Source: an uncultured Eudoraea sp. (lineage in GTDB: Bacteria > Bacteroidota > Bacteroidia > Flavobacteriales > Flavobacteriaceae). Taken from it: DNA of 62,989 bases. The notes beneath the pieces were generated by a model, which did no database searches, was not told the DNA's origin, and saw only the letters and a list, made by a program, of their open reading frames with translations. Each line of letters opens with the position of its first letter. Position 1 is the first letter of the stretch. Shown here piece after piece: positions 45,615 to 55,008 of this stretch. The position numbers and the translations under genes were made by a program. The stretch is taken from contig NZ_CAMYOM010000027.1 of the NCBI RefSeq assembly GCF_947260015.1, forward strand, positions 1 through 62,989, given 5' to 3'.

Positions 45615-48600
45615 TAATCCAGTAATTCTTCATTAAAAGTATATTCTTTATAGTTTACGCGGTAAAGGATACTATAAAATGACGGGATAAACAACAGGGT
45701 AATCACCGTTCCAAATAAAAGTCCAACCATTATGCTTACCGCCATCCCTTCCCACATTTCTCCACCACTTAGGTAAAGCGGAATCAATCCCAGCACAGTG
45801 GTGAACGTAGCCAGTAAGATAGGTCTGAACCGCTGCAGGCAAGCCGAAATTACGGCATCCTGGGTAGAGCGCTTTAGGACATTTTGTTCCACTTCAATCC
45901 GGTCTATTAGCACAATGGCATTGTTGATCACTATCCCGGCCAAAGAGATAACTCCTAAAAAAGGCATAAATCCAAATGGCTCCTGAAACACCAGTAAGCC
46001 AACAACTACCCCGATGATCCCAAGCGGGATGGTTAAAGTTACCATGGCCATTTTTCTAAAGGAATTGAATTGTATGATGAGCAATAACAAAATAATAAAT
46101 CCGGATAAGGGTAGGTATTTAAATACTGCACCCATATTCTCAGCCGTATTTTTGGCATCTCCTGCAAACTGGTAGCTATAACCTTCCGGCCAGTTTTCCA
46201 TCTGTTGATTAAGCCAGGGAGTAATTTCAGCAGTAATGGCAGAGGCATTACCATCTTCGCGTAATTCACTCGAAACCATAATGGTACGGTCTAAATTAAA
46301 TCGCAGTATTTTGGCATACTGCCATTGGGGTATAATACTGGCAACCTGCAATAATGGTACACTTTTTCCAGATCCCTGTGAATATATATTCAGCGTCTCC
46401 AGTGATTCCAGGGATTGCTGCTGGCTGGCATCACTCCGCATTAGAATGGGAATGGACTTATCGTCTTCCCGGTACTCCCCGGTCTGAAAACCATCCAGTA
46501 CAGTCTGCAAGGATGTAGCAATGTCCTGGCTGCTTATCCCGGCAACCTGTGCTCTGTTTTGATCAATATCGATTACAAACTTTTTACTTTGAGGACCCCA
46601 GTCATCCTTTACATTTTTGGTGCCGGTTATTGATGATAATTTGAGTTTTATTTGCTCAGAGATCGTCGAAAGTTCATCCGGGTTTTCGCCAGATACCTGT
46701 ATCTCAATAGGTGTCCCGCCGCCACCGCCCTCTAATGAGGATACTTTAATATCGGCATTGGGAAAGTGATTAAAACAAAACTTATCTAATTTCCTGATCA
46801 TTTCCAAATTATAAATGGCGTCAGAAATATTCACCAGCATATGGGCATAACTTGAATTAGGTTCGTCTGGCGAGTACCCCTGGTCATACGATTCGGGACC
46901 TTCCCCAATATAGGAAGACCAGTCTACTATTCCATTTGGCCTGTTGGCATTTACTTGTAATGAATCCTTAATATAATTTTCAATGTCGAGCACCAGTTCA
47001 GAAGTCCGTTCAATTTTAGTACCCTGGGGAAGGTTTATGTCTACTGTGATCAGGTTCCGGTCACTATCAGGGAAAAAGATGAAAGGTATTTTTGTAAAGC
47101 CAAAAAGTGAAACAAAGAAAGCTATGAATATTCCCAAAATTACACGATACTTTCTAGCTAAAGCCCAAAGTATGATATTCTTATAATACGCTTTTAATTT
47201 TTGGATGGTCCTATCTACCAAACCCGGCTTCTTTTGACCTTTAGGTTCTATTTTTAAAAACAAGTAGCAGAAAAGGGTAATTACAGATAAGGCCATGATC
47301 CAGGAGGAAAGTAAAGCAAGGGTAATTACTACGAATATTGGACCTACAATATCGCCCATAGTAGATTCCGCTAAATAAAACGCCAAAAACGCTGCTGAGG
47401 TAGTTAAAGTTGAAATAAGAAGTGGAGTAAACAATTCAGAACAAGCTTCTACCGCCGCTTTTTTACCTGAAATACCAGCTTCCATTTTAACCATAATGGT
47501 CTCGGCCACTACAATGGCATTATCTACCATCATCCCCAAAGCCATTATCAAAGCCGCCAGAGTTACCTGGTTTAGGCCCATATTAATAACACCCATCAGC
47601 ATCAAGGTCATGATCACTACTATGGGAATTAAACTAGCAATAACCATCCCGGACCTGAATCCTAAAAAAATCAACATAACCGCTAAGACGATAACAATAG
47701 CCTGGATTAAATTGACTATAAAATCATTGATTTTTACATCAATATAGGTGTCCATACTGGCCAGCCTGTCAAGCTCCAGGCCCATCGGCAGCTTTGCTTG
47801 CCACTCGTGTACTACCCTGTTTACATCTTCACCTAGTTTTATGATATTGGCACCTTCTTTTAGGTTAACATGGAGCGAGATCGCATCTTTCCCATTAACC
47901 CTTACTCTTTGGGTAGGAGGATCGATATATCCCTTTACTATTGTGGTAATATCGCCCAAGTACACTTGTTGGCTGCCATCTCCAACGGGTATAAGCATTT
48001 CCTGAATATCTTCGATTGAATTAAAATTACCGGTCGGTTCCAGAATGATGCGTTCATTTTCCACATTAATCTGGCCGCCGGAACTCAAAATATTAGTAGC
48101 ATTAATACTGTTTTGCAACATACTGGCAGAGATTCCGTATTCTTTCAGCTGTGCATTTTCGAATTCGACAAATACCCGCTCATCCTGTTCGCCTCCCAAC
48201 TCCACTTTTGCAGCATCTTCCAGTTTAATAAGATCGTCCTTTATGTCATCTGCATATTCCTTCATCTTGGCATAGGAAAAGCCATCCGATATCAGGCCTA
48301 CAGCAATACCGTATACATCACCAATGCCATCATCATCCAGATTAGGAACTACATTTTCAGGCAAGCCTTCAATATCATCCAATTTTCTTCTCAACCTGTC
48401 CCATACCGCCTGAAGTTTTCCAGGTACTACCTCATCCTTTAAGGTTACTGTAACTACAGATAGTCCCGATCTTGAAGTACTTTCCACTTCCTTTAGTTCC
48501 GGAATTTCCTGTACTTTTTTCTCCACCTTATCGGTAACCAGCAGCTCTACCCTTTCCGGGCTGGCTCCGGGAAAATTGCTCACTATAGTAGCCACTCTTA

Positions 48601-48724
48601 CCGTATAAGGCGGCATACTATCCCTGGGAAGGGAAGTGTACAGTACAAGACCCATGAGAATAATGGTTCCCAATACAGTAAACGTGATCCTGTTTTTTTC
48701 TATTGAAAATTGAGTGAGATTCAT
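45614..48724 (-). CDS. RND-family efflux pump permease
   Basis: A 1036-residue inner-membrane transporter of the AcrB/MexB superfamily, driven by protons. It shows the family layout: one N-terminal helix, a large periplasmic loop, five helices including the GMMVDNAIVVAE signature of helix 4, a central helix, a second large loop and a final bundle with GIVINNAIVLID. Helix 4 acidic residues needed for proton relay are present in the MVDNAI block. It forms a set with the adaptor and TolC genes upstream. The HAE1-like type suggests drugs or lipophilic compounds, but no substrate can be assigned. Confidence 0.93.
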   Translation of the reverse strand: MNLTQFSIEKNRITFTVLGTIILMGLVLYTSLPRDSMPPYTVRVATIVSNFPGASPERVELLVTDKVEKKVQEIPELKEVESTSRSGLSVVTVTLKDEVVPGKLQAVWDRLRRKLDDIEGLPENVVPNLDDDGIGDVYGIAVGLISDGFSYAKMKEYADDIKDDLIKLEDAAKVELGGEQDERVFVEFENAQLKEYGISASMLQNSINATNILSSGGQINVENERIILEPTGNFNSIEDIQEMLIPVGDGSQQVYLGDITTIVKGYIDPPTQRVRVNGKDAISLHVNLKEGANIIKLGEDVNRVVHEWQAKLPMGLELDRLASMDTYIDVKINDFIVNLIQAIVIVLAVMLIFLGFRSGMVIASLIPIVVIMTLMLMGVINMGLNQVTLAALIMALGMMVDNAIVVAETIMVKMEAGISGKKAAVEACSELFTPLLISTLTTSAAFLAFYLAESTMGDIVGPIFVVITLALLSSWIMALSVITLFCYLFLKIEPKGQKKPGLVDRTIQKLKAYYKNIILWALARKYRVILGIFIAFFVSLFGFTKIPFIFFPDSDRNLITVDINLPQGTKIERTSELVLDIENYIKDSLQVNANRPNGIVDWSSYIGEGPESYDQGYSPDEPNSSYAHMLVNISDAIYNLEMIRKLDKFCFNHFPNADIKVSSLEGGGGGTPIEIQVSGENPDELSTISEQIKLKLSSITGTKNVKDDWGPQSKKFVIDIDQNRAQVAGISSQDIATSLQTVLDGFQTGEYREDDKSIPILMRSDASQQQSLESLETLNIYSQGSGKSVPLLQVASIIPQWQYAKILRFNLDRTIMVSSELREDGNASAITAEITPWLNQQMENWPEGYSYQFAGDAKNTAENMGAVFKYLPLSGFIILLLLIIQFNSFRKMAMVTLTIPLGIIGVVVGLLVFQEPFGFMPFLGVISLAGIVINNAIVLIDRIEVEQNVLKRSTQDAVISACLQRFRPILLATFTTVLGLIPLYLSGGEMWEGMAVSIMVGLLFGTVITLLFIPSFYSILYRVNYKEYTFNEELLD

Positions 48725-48823
48725 AGGTTGGTTAGTTTGTTGTATTGGTAGTCTCGAATCATTTATTCTATAACCAAAATTAGATCATCTTTTAAATATA
48801 AATTCTTTCTTATGCTGAACAAC

Positions 48824-49903
48824 CTATTGCAAACGAACTTCCTGCCCATGCAATAAGGTTTGTAAACCCGCTGTTGCGATCTTATCTCCTAAAGAAAGGC
48901 CATCCATTATGGCAAATCCCTCTGATGAAAGAGCCCCTACTTTAATATACTGCTTATGGACAGTGGTTTTATCGGCTTCTTCCTTTATAAGAAAAACAAA
49001 TCTTCCATTCCCGTCTTCACCAACCGATATAGGGGGTACTACCAACTGCTTTGGTTGGTTTTTGTCTGCCTCGAATTGGAAGGTTATATTAGCTGCCATT
49101 CCTGACCTGATCTCAGTAGAAGGAATCTTAACAACTATACGCACCGGATAGGTCGCTGTGTTGATATCCACAGAGGGTGAAACTTCCGTCACTACGCCAG
49201 AAAACCTGGCATCCGTTAAAACCGGAAATTCTATTATAACCTCCATTCCCTGATTTACCCGATTAATAATACTCTCCGGCAGGCCCAGCGATATTTCCAT
49301 CTCGGTACCCGCATTTAAGACCGCAATATTCTGACCCGGACTAACATTTTCTTCAATTTCGGCATTTACCGCCGCGATTATTCCGTCTTCCGGGGCGTAT
49401 AAAAAACCGAATTTAATCTGTTCTGCTTCTATACCAACCTTGCGTTTGGCCGATTCAAAACTGGCCTGGGCGGTTTTATAAGCATTTTTGGCACTTTCGT
49501 ATTCGCTCAAGGATAAACTTCCTTTCTCATAAAGCACTTTTGTACGTTGGAGACTGAGTTTGGCCGTATTCATTTCTGATGCAGCACTGTTTTGTGCAGA
49601 AATAGCCGATTCATAGTTCAGCCTTGCCTGCACATTGTCTAACTTAGCAAGGAGGTCTCCTTTTTTAACCAATTGCCCAATTTTTAGATTAAATAATGTA
49701 ATAATACCACTGCTCCGAAAACTCAGGTTAATTACCCTTTCTGTTTTCGCCGTTCCACTAAAAGTACGCTGGTCATCGCCTCCCAAATACCCCACTTCCT
49801 GATAAATTACGGGGCGGACAGGAGCCGGCTCCACTACTTTTTCTTTGCAGGAACTCAATGAAAGTAATGTTACTGTCAATATTATTAAACCTTTACGTTT
49901 CAT
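48824..49903 (-). CDS. RND efflux periplasmic adaptor (membrane fusion protein), lipoprotein
   Basis: Bridges the permease and TolC in the periplasm. The 359-residue protein has a lipoprotein signal (LLSLSSC, C19), the split lipoyl domain (GIITLFNLKIGQLVKKGDLLAKLDN and later DGIIAAVNAEIEENVSPGQNIAVL), a coiled-coil hairpin between (about residues 90-150), and beta-barrel and membrane-proximal domains at the C-terminus. It lies 27 bases after the TolC gene and 99 bases before the permease gene, all co-directional. Confidence 0.92.
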   Translation of the reverse strand: MKRKGLIILTVTLLSLSSCKEKVVEPAPVRPVIYQEVGYLGGDDQRTFSGTAKTERVINLSFRSSGIITLFNLKIGQLVKKGDLLAKLDNVQARLNYESAISAQNSAASEMNTAKLSLQRTKVLYEKGSLSLSEYESAKNAYKTAQASFESAKRKVGIEAEQIKFGFLYAPEDGIIAAVNAEIEENVSPGQNIAVLNAGTEMEISLGLPESIINRVNQGMEVIIEFPVLTDARFSGVVTEVSPSVDINTATYPVRIVVKIPSTEIRSGMAANITFQFEADKNQPKQLVVPPISVGEDGNGRFVFLIKEEADKTTVHKQYIKVGALSSEGFAIMDGLSLGDKIATAGLQTLLHGQEVRLQ

Positions 49904-49930
49904 AAATGTATTATTGTTTATCTGCCTTTT

Positions 49931-52261
49931 TTAGTTGTTGTTTTCCAGGTATTGTGTAAACCTGTTTATAAATTCATCATTCTGTGCACGGCTGTGTAAC
50001 AAAAAATAATAGCCTATAAACCGCTCTAACTGAAAGCTGGATAATAAGTAATTATACACAGCTGTAGCCCTCGCCAGACTTGTATTTAAATAGTTATTCT
50101 GTGCGTCGAGAAGCTGTACTATGGTTACAGCGCCTTCTGAATATGAGGTTTGTGTAAGTTCCAGTGCCTCTTTTGCCGAGATTTCCGATATCCTGGAAAG
50201 TTCTATATTGGAGACTTGATTGACCAGGCTCACCACAGCATTGTTTACGTTAGTTTCAATGGCCAGATTGGTATCGCTCTTACTTAAGTCGAGTTGCTCT
50301 TTTTGAATCATAGCAATTTGGCGATTGACATTCTTTCTGTTCTGATCTACAAGCGGAATAGCCAGATTGAGACCAACCCTGTAATTATCCACTACAAAGT
50401 TAGGGTTAACACCGACACCCCATTGATTAAAATTGTGATTGTACTGTCCCTGTAAAGCCAAAGTGGGCAACAGACGTCCTGCAGAATTTAGTTTTATACG
50501 TCTTCCGGTTGCCGAGATATTGTAGTCCAGAGACTTTATTTCAGGAGCATTATTTTTTGCCTCTTCTACAAGGAAATTAATAAATGGCCTTCTAAGGGTA
50601 GGATCATCCAACAGCTCCCTTAATTGAATATAGTTGTATCGTTCAAACAAGCCTTTCTCGAGCTCAGCCTCATCCACATCTATATTGTATTCAATCGGAT
50701 TGTTCAAGACACGGTTCAATTCATAAAAAGCCTGCTCCAAAGCATTGGCAGATTCAATCATGGATTGCATATCGTTTGCTAACTCAGATCTAAATCGCAA
50801 GACATCTGTTTTACCTTTAAGGCCGGCTTCAAAATTTTCTTCTGCAATTTCCAGGTTCTTCTTAGTGAGGTCTAAGTTTGTGGCAGTAATTTGCAAATTC
50901 GATTTAAATATTAACGCATTAAAATAAGCGTTTGAAGCTTCAAAAATGGCATCGAGTTGATCAGCGTTATACAACTCCTGCTGAGATGCCAAAAGGTCCT
51001 TTTGAGTATTAATGCTGGTATTGGCTTCTGCTGAGAAGAGGGTCTGAGATAAGGTTATGGTTCCGTCGGTAGAATACTCGGGGTTTAAACCTTGAGATAT
51101 TTCTGCAAGATCAGGATCTATATAAGTCGCCCCGGCATCAGCAGTAATATTCGGAATATAATTGGTCCATGCCGTTTGTAAGTCTTTTTCACTGAGTTCT
51201 ACTTCTTTCTGGCTTGTTTGCAACGCCAGGTTGTTGGCCAATACATCATTCATAACTTCGAGCAGGTTATATTTCCTTTCGGAGACTTTTTCATTGAAGT
51301 CCCCAATGAAATCCGTTCTCGATATAAGGCTCATTTTGATGGGAAGGCCTATTTTCTCCGCCGTATTATAGTTTAAGGTGAGATTGGGTTCAAAGCTCAT
51401 ATATATAGGAAGGTCGGCGAGATTCTGACCGTCAATATACGCTTCCACGGTCAAGGCTATTCTTCGGAAAAATCGGGTAATGTTTCCTTTTCCCTGATTG
51501 GTAGCCAGGATACCCAATCTGATGTCATCAACACTTCCACTGGTAAAAGACGGAAGCCCAAGTCGTATACAATCTTCTGCCAATTTCTTAACCTCACCGT
51601 CTGTCAGATAAAAGGCCTCGGCGATATATAGTGCATCGATATCCTGTAGATTTGGAGCTATGTCCTCATAGTTCATATAGGTAATAAGCTTATAGGTAGT
51701 CGCTAACTGCTCCATCTCCTTATCAAAGAACGTAGCAAAGGGATAAACATCCATAAATGGCTGTTGTATCAGGATACCAATTTTTTTAAAACTGGTCAGT
51801 TCTTTAAAGGTCGCCAGATCATCTCTGTATGATCGGGAGGCAATCAGATAGGTAAAATTAGGAATCCCTGATGCCTGGTTTTCTTGCTTTATTTCGACGA
51901 AATCATTATTTACTGTTCCGAATAAAATGGTTGGTTTTGGAAATGATTCCTGCTTAATTATAAGTTCATTGTTAACTATCCCAAAGGCCAGAATAATATC
52001 TACTTCAGAAGCTAGTAAAGTTTGATAGTTATTGGCTGCCTTTTCCAAATCAAAACCATTAGACAATAAGGAGCCTTCCGGGTATCGAATTATTGCGTCT
52101 TCTCCTACTACATCTGAAATTTCATTTTGAAGTTCTTCGAGAATGGGAATTAATTCAGGTTGTTCCAGGTCAACTAATATCCCGATATTATACGTTTTCT
52201 TTTCCTGTGATAAAACTATAAAAGGGACAGCCAACAAGCAGGCTAAAACAAATTTTCTCAT
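49931..52261 (-). CDS. TolC-family outer-membrane efflux protein with N-terminal substrate-binding-protein-like domain
   Basis: About 776 residues, far longer than the usual 430-480 for TolC. A signal peptide (MRKFVLACLLAVPFIVLSQ) opens at the ATG at 52261; an in-frame ATG at 52336 would add 25 polar residues and is less likely. Residues about 22-320 resemble the ABC_sub_bind/periplasmic-binding-protein fold (KTYNIGILVDLEQPELIP, VDIILAFGIVNNELI, ALYIAEAFYL, LGLPSFTSGSVDDIRLGIL). Residues about 335-776 are an OEP/TolC domain with two repeats of long helices and VGLNLAIPLVD. It leads the tripartite RND operon. The fused domain could sense or deliver a ligand to the channel; that is inference. 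Confidence 0.87.
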   Translation of the reverse strand: MRKFVLACLLAVPFIVLSQEKKTYNIGILVDLEQPELIPILEELQNEISDVVGEDAIIRYPEGSLLSNGFDLEKAANNYQTLLASEVDIILAFGIVNNELIIKQESFPKPTILFGTVNNDFVEIKQENQASGIPNFTYLIASRSYRDDLATFKELTSFKKIGILIQQPFMDVYPFATFFDKEMEQLATTYKLITYMNYEDIAPNLQDIDALYIAEAFYLTDGEVKKLAEDCIRLGLPSFTSGSVDDIRLGILATNQGKGNITRFFRRIALTVEAYIDGQNLADLPIYMSFEPNLTLNYNTAEKIGLPIKMSLISRTDFIGDFNEKVSERKYNLLEVMNDVLANNLALQTSQKEVELSEKDLQTAWTNYIPNITADAGATYIDPDLAEISQGLNPEYSTDGTITLSQTLFSAEANTSINTQKDLLASQQELYNADQLDAIFEASNAYFNALIFKSNLQITATNLDLTKKNLEIAEENFEAGLKGKTDVLRFRSELANDMQSMIESANALEQAFYELNRVLNNPIEYNIDVDEAELEKGLFERYNYIQLRELLDDPTLRRPFINFLVEEAKNNAPEIKSLDYNISATGRRIKLNSAGRLLPTLALQGQYNHNFNQWGVGVNPNFVVDNYRVGLNLAIPLVDQNRKNVNRQIAMIQKEQLDLSKSDTNLAIETNVNNAVVSLVNQVSNIELSRISEISAKEALELTQTSYSEGAVTIVQLLDAQNNYLNTSLARATAVYNYLLSSFQLERFIGYYFLLHSRAQNDEFINRFTQYLENNN

Positions 52262-52513
52262 GTTCAACAGTAATTTCTTTTCTGATGACTTTTTAGTCAT
52301 TCCAACTCTGTAAATATAATTTTTTTTGACCCACATTGGACCATAAGCGGTAATAATTCATTAGTAAACCATTCTATAAATTATTGATACATAGAACTAA
52401 ATCTCATTGAAACGGAACAATATTTAGTACTCAAATTACAAATGAAAGAGTATTTTAGGATCGAACTAATAGTATAAAACTGTAATTTCACCTAGGAATA
52501 AAAATGGTGTTTT

Positions 52514-53079
52514 ATGAATAGCAAATGGACCAAGAACGTATCAGCTTTTATCCTTGGTAGCTTATAGGTGTTTTTATCTGGAAGTTGATAAAAGGATTAA
52601 CTTCTGTTAGCAACACTGAAATTTGGAACCTTTCGGTAACACCAGCTATATTTCTTCTCATACAATTAAGTTTAGTAATTATAGCGGGGCTGGTATTTGG
52701 TACTCTGCAATATCTCTATGAAAAGTTTTCTCTATTTCATATTTCATTTCGGGCCTATTTACTTCAATCTTTGATGATTCATTTAGTCTTAATGATTTGT
52801 ATCTATTTTACACTGTTTTGACATCAACTAATTTAATGCGTGATTTCACTTTTTATGAATTCATTAGTAATCCGACAATTCTGGCTAGCCTCATCTATTA
52901 ATGTCGCAGCCAGAATTCAGGAACAATGTAAGAAATTCGATAAACCAATACTGTTATCCCAAGAGGCTATGGAAAAGGTTAAGAATCTACCTAATTATAT
53001 CATTGAACACGTAGGAGAATTTGTATTAAGAGGTAGAAAAAAATCAACTGAACTTTATAGTGTTTTACCCAAAAAATAG
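52514..53079 (+). pseudogene. Class III adenylate/guanylate cyclase, heavily degraded
   Basis: Three frames join into the two ends of a membrane-bound cyclase. From ATG 52514: MNSKWTKNVSAFILGS, one base lost near 52559, then LIGVFIWKLIKGLTS with two membrane helices to 52818; another one-base loss in a T-run near 52818 leads to MRDFTFYEFISNPTILASLIY; then the frame jumps near 52898 to INVAARIQEQCKKF, EFVLRGRKKSTELYSVL and the stop. That last block is the C-terminal part of a class III cyclase catalytic domain (N-x-AARIQ follows the usual GD motif). The catalytic core with its metal-binding Asp residues, roughly 150-200 codons, is gone. It cannot be functional. Confidence 0.8.
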
Positions 53080-53175
53080 CGAACTACTTCAATAAGAGGT
53101 GATTGAGTTTATAAATTGGTTAAGTTCTCGAATAAGTCTAATTTTAAATTCCCAAAAAAAGTAATTCTGATACTT

Positions 53176-53814
53176 ATGATTAAGAACTATATCATACTCT
53201 GGTTTTTTACTCTTTTACTTGCAGACTGCGGGAATTCCTATTTGCGGGAATCCACGAACGTAAGTAACATCAAAAAAAAATACGATAAAATATTGGTAGT
53301 AGCACGTACAAAAGATAAAATTGCCCGAATTAGAGCCGAGGGATTGGTTGTAAATGAACTCGGGCTTCGGGGAGTAAAAGCTGAATCTTCTGTAGATGTT
53401 ATTAAAACCGAAAACTTCTCCGAAGAAATGTCGGATGAGGAAATTGAAACCTTAATTTCTCAATTACTTGATGCAGGTTTCTCTGGTGTATTAATTACCA
53501 ATGTAATAAACAGGGAACAATACAAAGATGTTATTCGGGGAGGCAGTAATTTGGAATATCAAGCACCTCAATATGGCAGGTTTGGGCAGTATTATAACTA
53601 TTACCCTGCTACTTCCTGGGAACCTGATCAAATAGAAACAGGGGTGGATTATACCGTAGAAAGTTGTTTGTACGATATAACTGTAGCTCAAAAGGACAAT
53701 TTACAGTGGGTTGGCAGATTTAAATTGAAAAACCCCACAGATATTAAAGAAGCTATAGCGCAGTATTCGAAGGAGCTTGCGGATGCCTTAATTGACCAAA
53801 GTATTAATCCATAA
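53176..53814 (+). CDS. Paralogous small lipoprotein A (Rossmann-like core, Tyr-rich linker)
   Basis: About 212 residues. The ATG at 53176 opens a lipoprotein-like signal (IILWFFTLLLADC); a TTG-started frame from 53116 would add 20 residues before it. The mature part has a beta-alpha core (KILVVARTKDKIARIRAEGL and LLDAGFSGVLITNV), a Tyr-rich linker (YGRFGQYYNYYPATSW) and a C-terminal strand-helix unit (LYDITVAQKDNLQWVGRFKL). Two paralogues lie at 55009-55680 and 61063-61746 with the same three-part layout; this one is the most diverged. It may resemble DUF4136-type lipoproteins, but I cannot confirm. Function unknown. Confidence 0.72.
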   Translation: MIKNYIILWFFTLLLADCGNSYLRESTNVSNIKKKYDKILVVARTKDKIARIRAEGLVVNELGLRGVKAESSVDVIKTENFSEEMSDEEIETLISQLLDAGFSGVLITNVINREQYKDVIRGGSNLEYQAPQYGRFGQYYNYYPATSWEPDQIETGVDYTVESCLYDITVAQKDNLQWVGRFKLKNPTDIKEAIAQYSKELADALIDQSINP

Positions 53815-53940
53815 GTAAAGCTCCGGAAACAAAAGAAACTATATCTTAGATCCATAAATTGGACATGTCCTTATAGTCAGCACAATGGAAAATTTAGTAT
53901 GAGTTATGATCTTAGCTATGCCTTCTTAATAAAAGTTTAA

Positions 53941-54969
53941 ATGAAAAAAATAGTTTTAGCACTTACGTTATTAATTTCTCTTATCACAAACGCGCAAAAA
54001 CTTGCGGACTTATATAAGGATATTAATTCCTCGGTAGTAGTTATAGATATCATTAATGTTTCCCGGGAAAGTGAAGGGGAATATATTCAGGTAGTCACCG
54101 AGGAATCTCAGGGTTCCGGAGTATTAATAGCTGAAGAAGGTCTTATATGGACTGCTGCTCATGTGGTACAAACTGCGGAAGAGGTTCAAATTGAATTTCT
54201 TGATGGTGACATATACGAAGGAACAGTACTAAGTTCTGTAGCCCAAGCTGATGTTGCCCTTGTAAAAATAAAAGGAGATTTTAAGCTGAAGAACAAAAAA
54301 GTTGCCCCCATTGGAGATTCCGATAGGGTATCTGTAGGCGAAGATGTCTTTGTTCTGGGCGCCCCTCATGGTTTTAAACAATCGCTCTCAAGAGGAATAC
54401 TAAGTGGTAGATTTACACCAATACATTTAAGTAATGATTTTGTAAAGATTGAATTTCTGCAAACGGATGCTTCTATCAACCCGGGGAACTCCGGGGGTCC
54501 TATGTTTAATATGAGAGGTGAAGTTATAGGTATTGCAAGCAGAATCTATAGTAACTCTGGTGGGTTTGAGGGAATTGGTTTTGCGATGTCATCGAATGTG
54601 GCTAATAAATTACTAATGCAGGAGCCTAGTATCTGGGGCGGTATGGAATCAATATTACTGGACGGAGATCTGGCAAAGGCACTTAATCTTCCTCAGGAAT
54701 CAGGCTTGTTGATTACAAGTTTGTCCTCTAAAGGATCGGCAAGTGCATTGGGTCTGAAGGCTGGTACTATTTCAGCCAAAATTGAAGAAACAGAACTTAC
54801 AATTGGAGGGGATATTATTCTGGAATTGGCTGGCATAACCATTAAAGATATCAACTCCATTTTCAAAATCAGAAAGATAATAGCTGAAGCTCAAAAAGGG
54901 GAGGTCATTACCATGACTGTTCTAAGAAACGGAAAAATCGGCAAGGCAGAATTTACCAAGGAGAATTAA
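53941..54969 (+). CDS. HtrA/Do-like trypsin-type serine protease with one PDZ domain, exported
   Basis: A 342-residue periplasmic protease with a signal peptide (cut near TNAQ-K). The catalytic triad is H74 (TAAHV), D104 (AQADVALVKI) and S184 (NPGNSGGPM), all in family context. One PDZ domain follows (about 235-335; SGLLITSLSSKGSASALGLKAG and GDIILELAGITIKDINS). HtrA proteins degrade or refold damaged envelope proteins. It lies between two of the three paralogous lipoproteins and may be co-transcribed with copy B, 39 bases downstream. A second PDZ, usual in DegP, is absent. Confidence 0.92.
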   Translation: MKKIVLALTLLISLITNAQKLADLYKDINSSVVVIDIINVSRESEGEYIQVVTEESQGSGVLIAEEGLIWTAAHVVQTAEEVQIEFLDGDIYEGTVLSSVAQADVALVKIKGDFKLKNKKVAPIGDSDRVSVGEDVFVLGAPHGFKQSLSRGILSGRFTPIHLSNDFVKIEFLQTDASINPGNSGGPMFNMRGEVIGIASRIYSNSGGFEGIGFAMSSNVANKLLMQEPSIWGGMESILLDGDLAKALNLPQESGLLITSLSSKGSASALGLKAGTISAKIEETELTIGGDIILELAGITIKDINSIFKIRKIIAEAQKGEVITMTVLRNGKIGKAEFTKEN

Positions 54970-55008
54970 TTGCCATATATTGTATATATTAGCCGTTCAA
55001 TAAAAAAT

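Noticed and set aside
52585-52821. A 78-residue membrane protein reading frame
   Set aside because: It is the membrane part of the degraded adenylate cyclase: the frame joins an upstream ATG (52514) by a one-base correction and is followed by cyclase sequence. It starts at an internal TTG.
52840-53079. A 79-residue soluble reading frame
   Set aside because: Its INVAARIQEQCKKF and RGRKKSTELYSVL segments are the C-terminal end of the same cyclase; the upstream residues are out-of-frame noise.
53845-53940. Short frame MSYDLSYAFLIKV before the HtrA-like gene
   Set aside because: Only 13 codons, no conservation evidence; likely chance.
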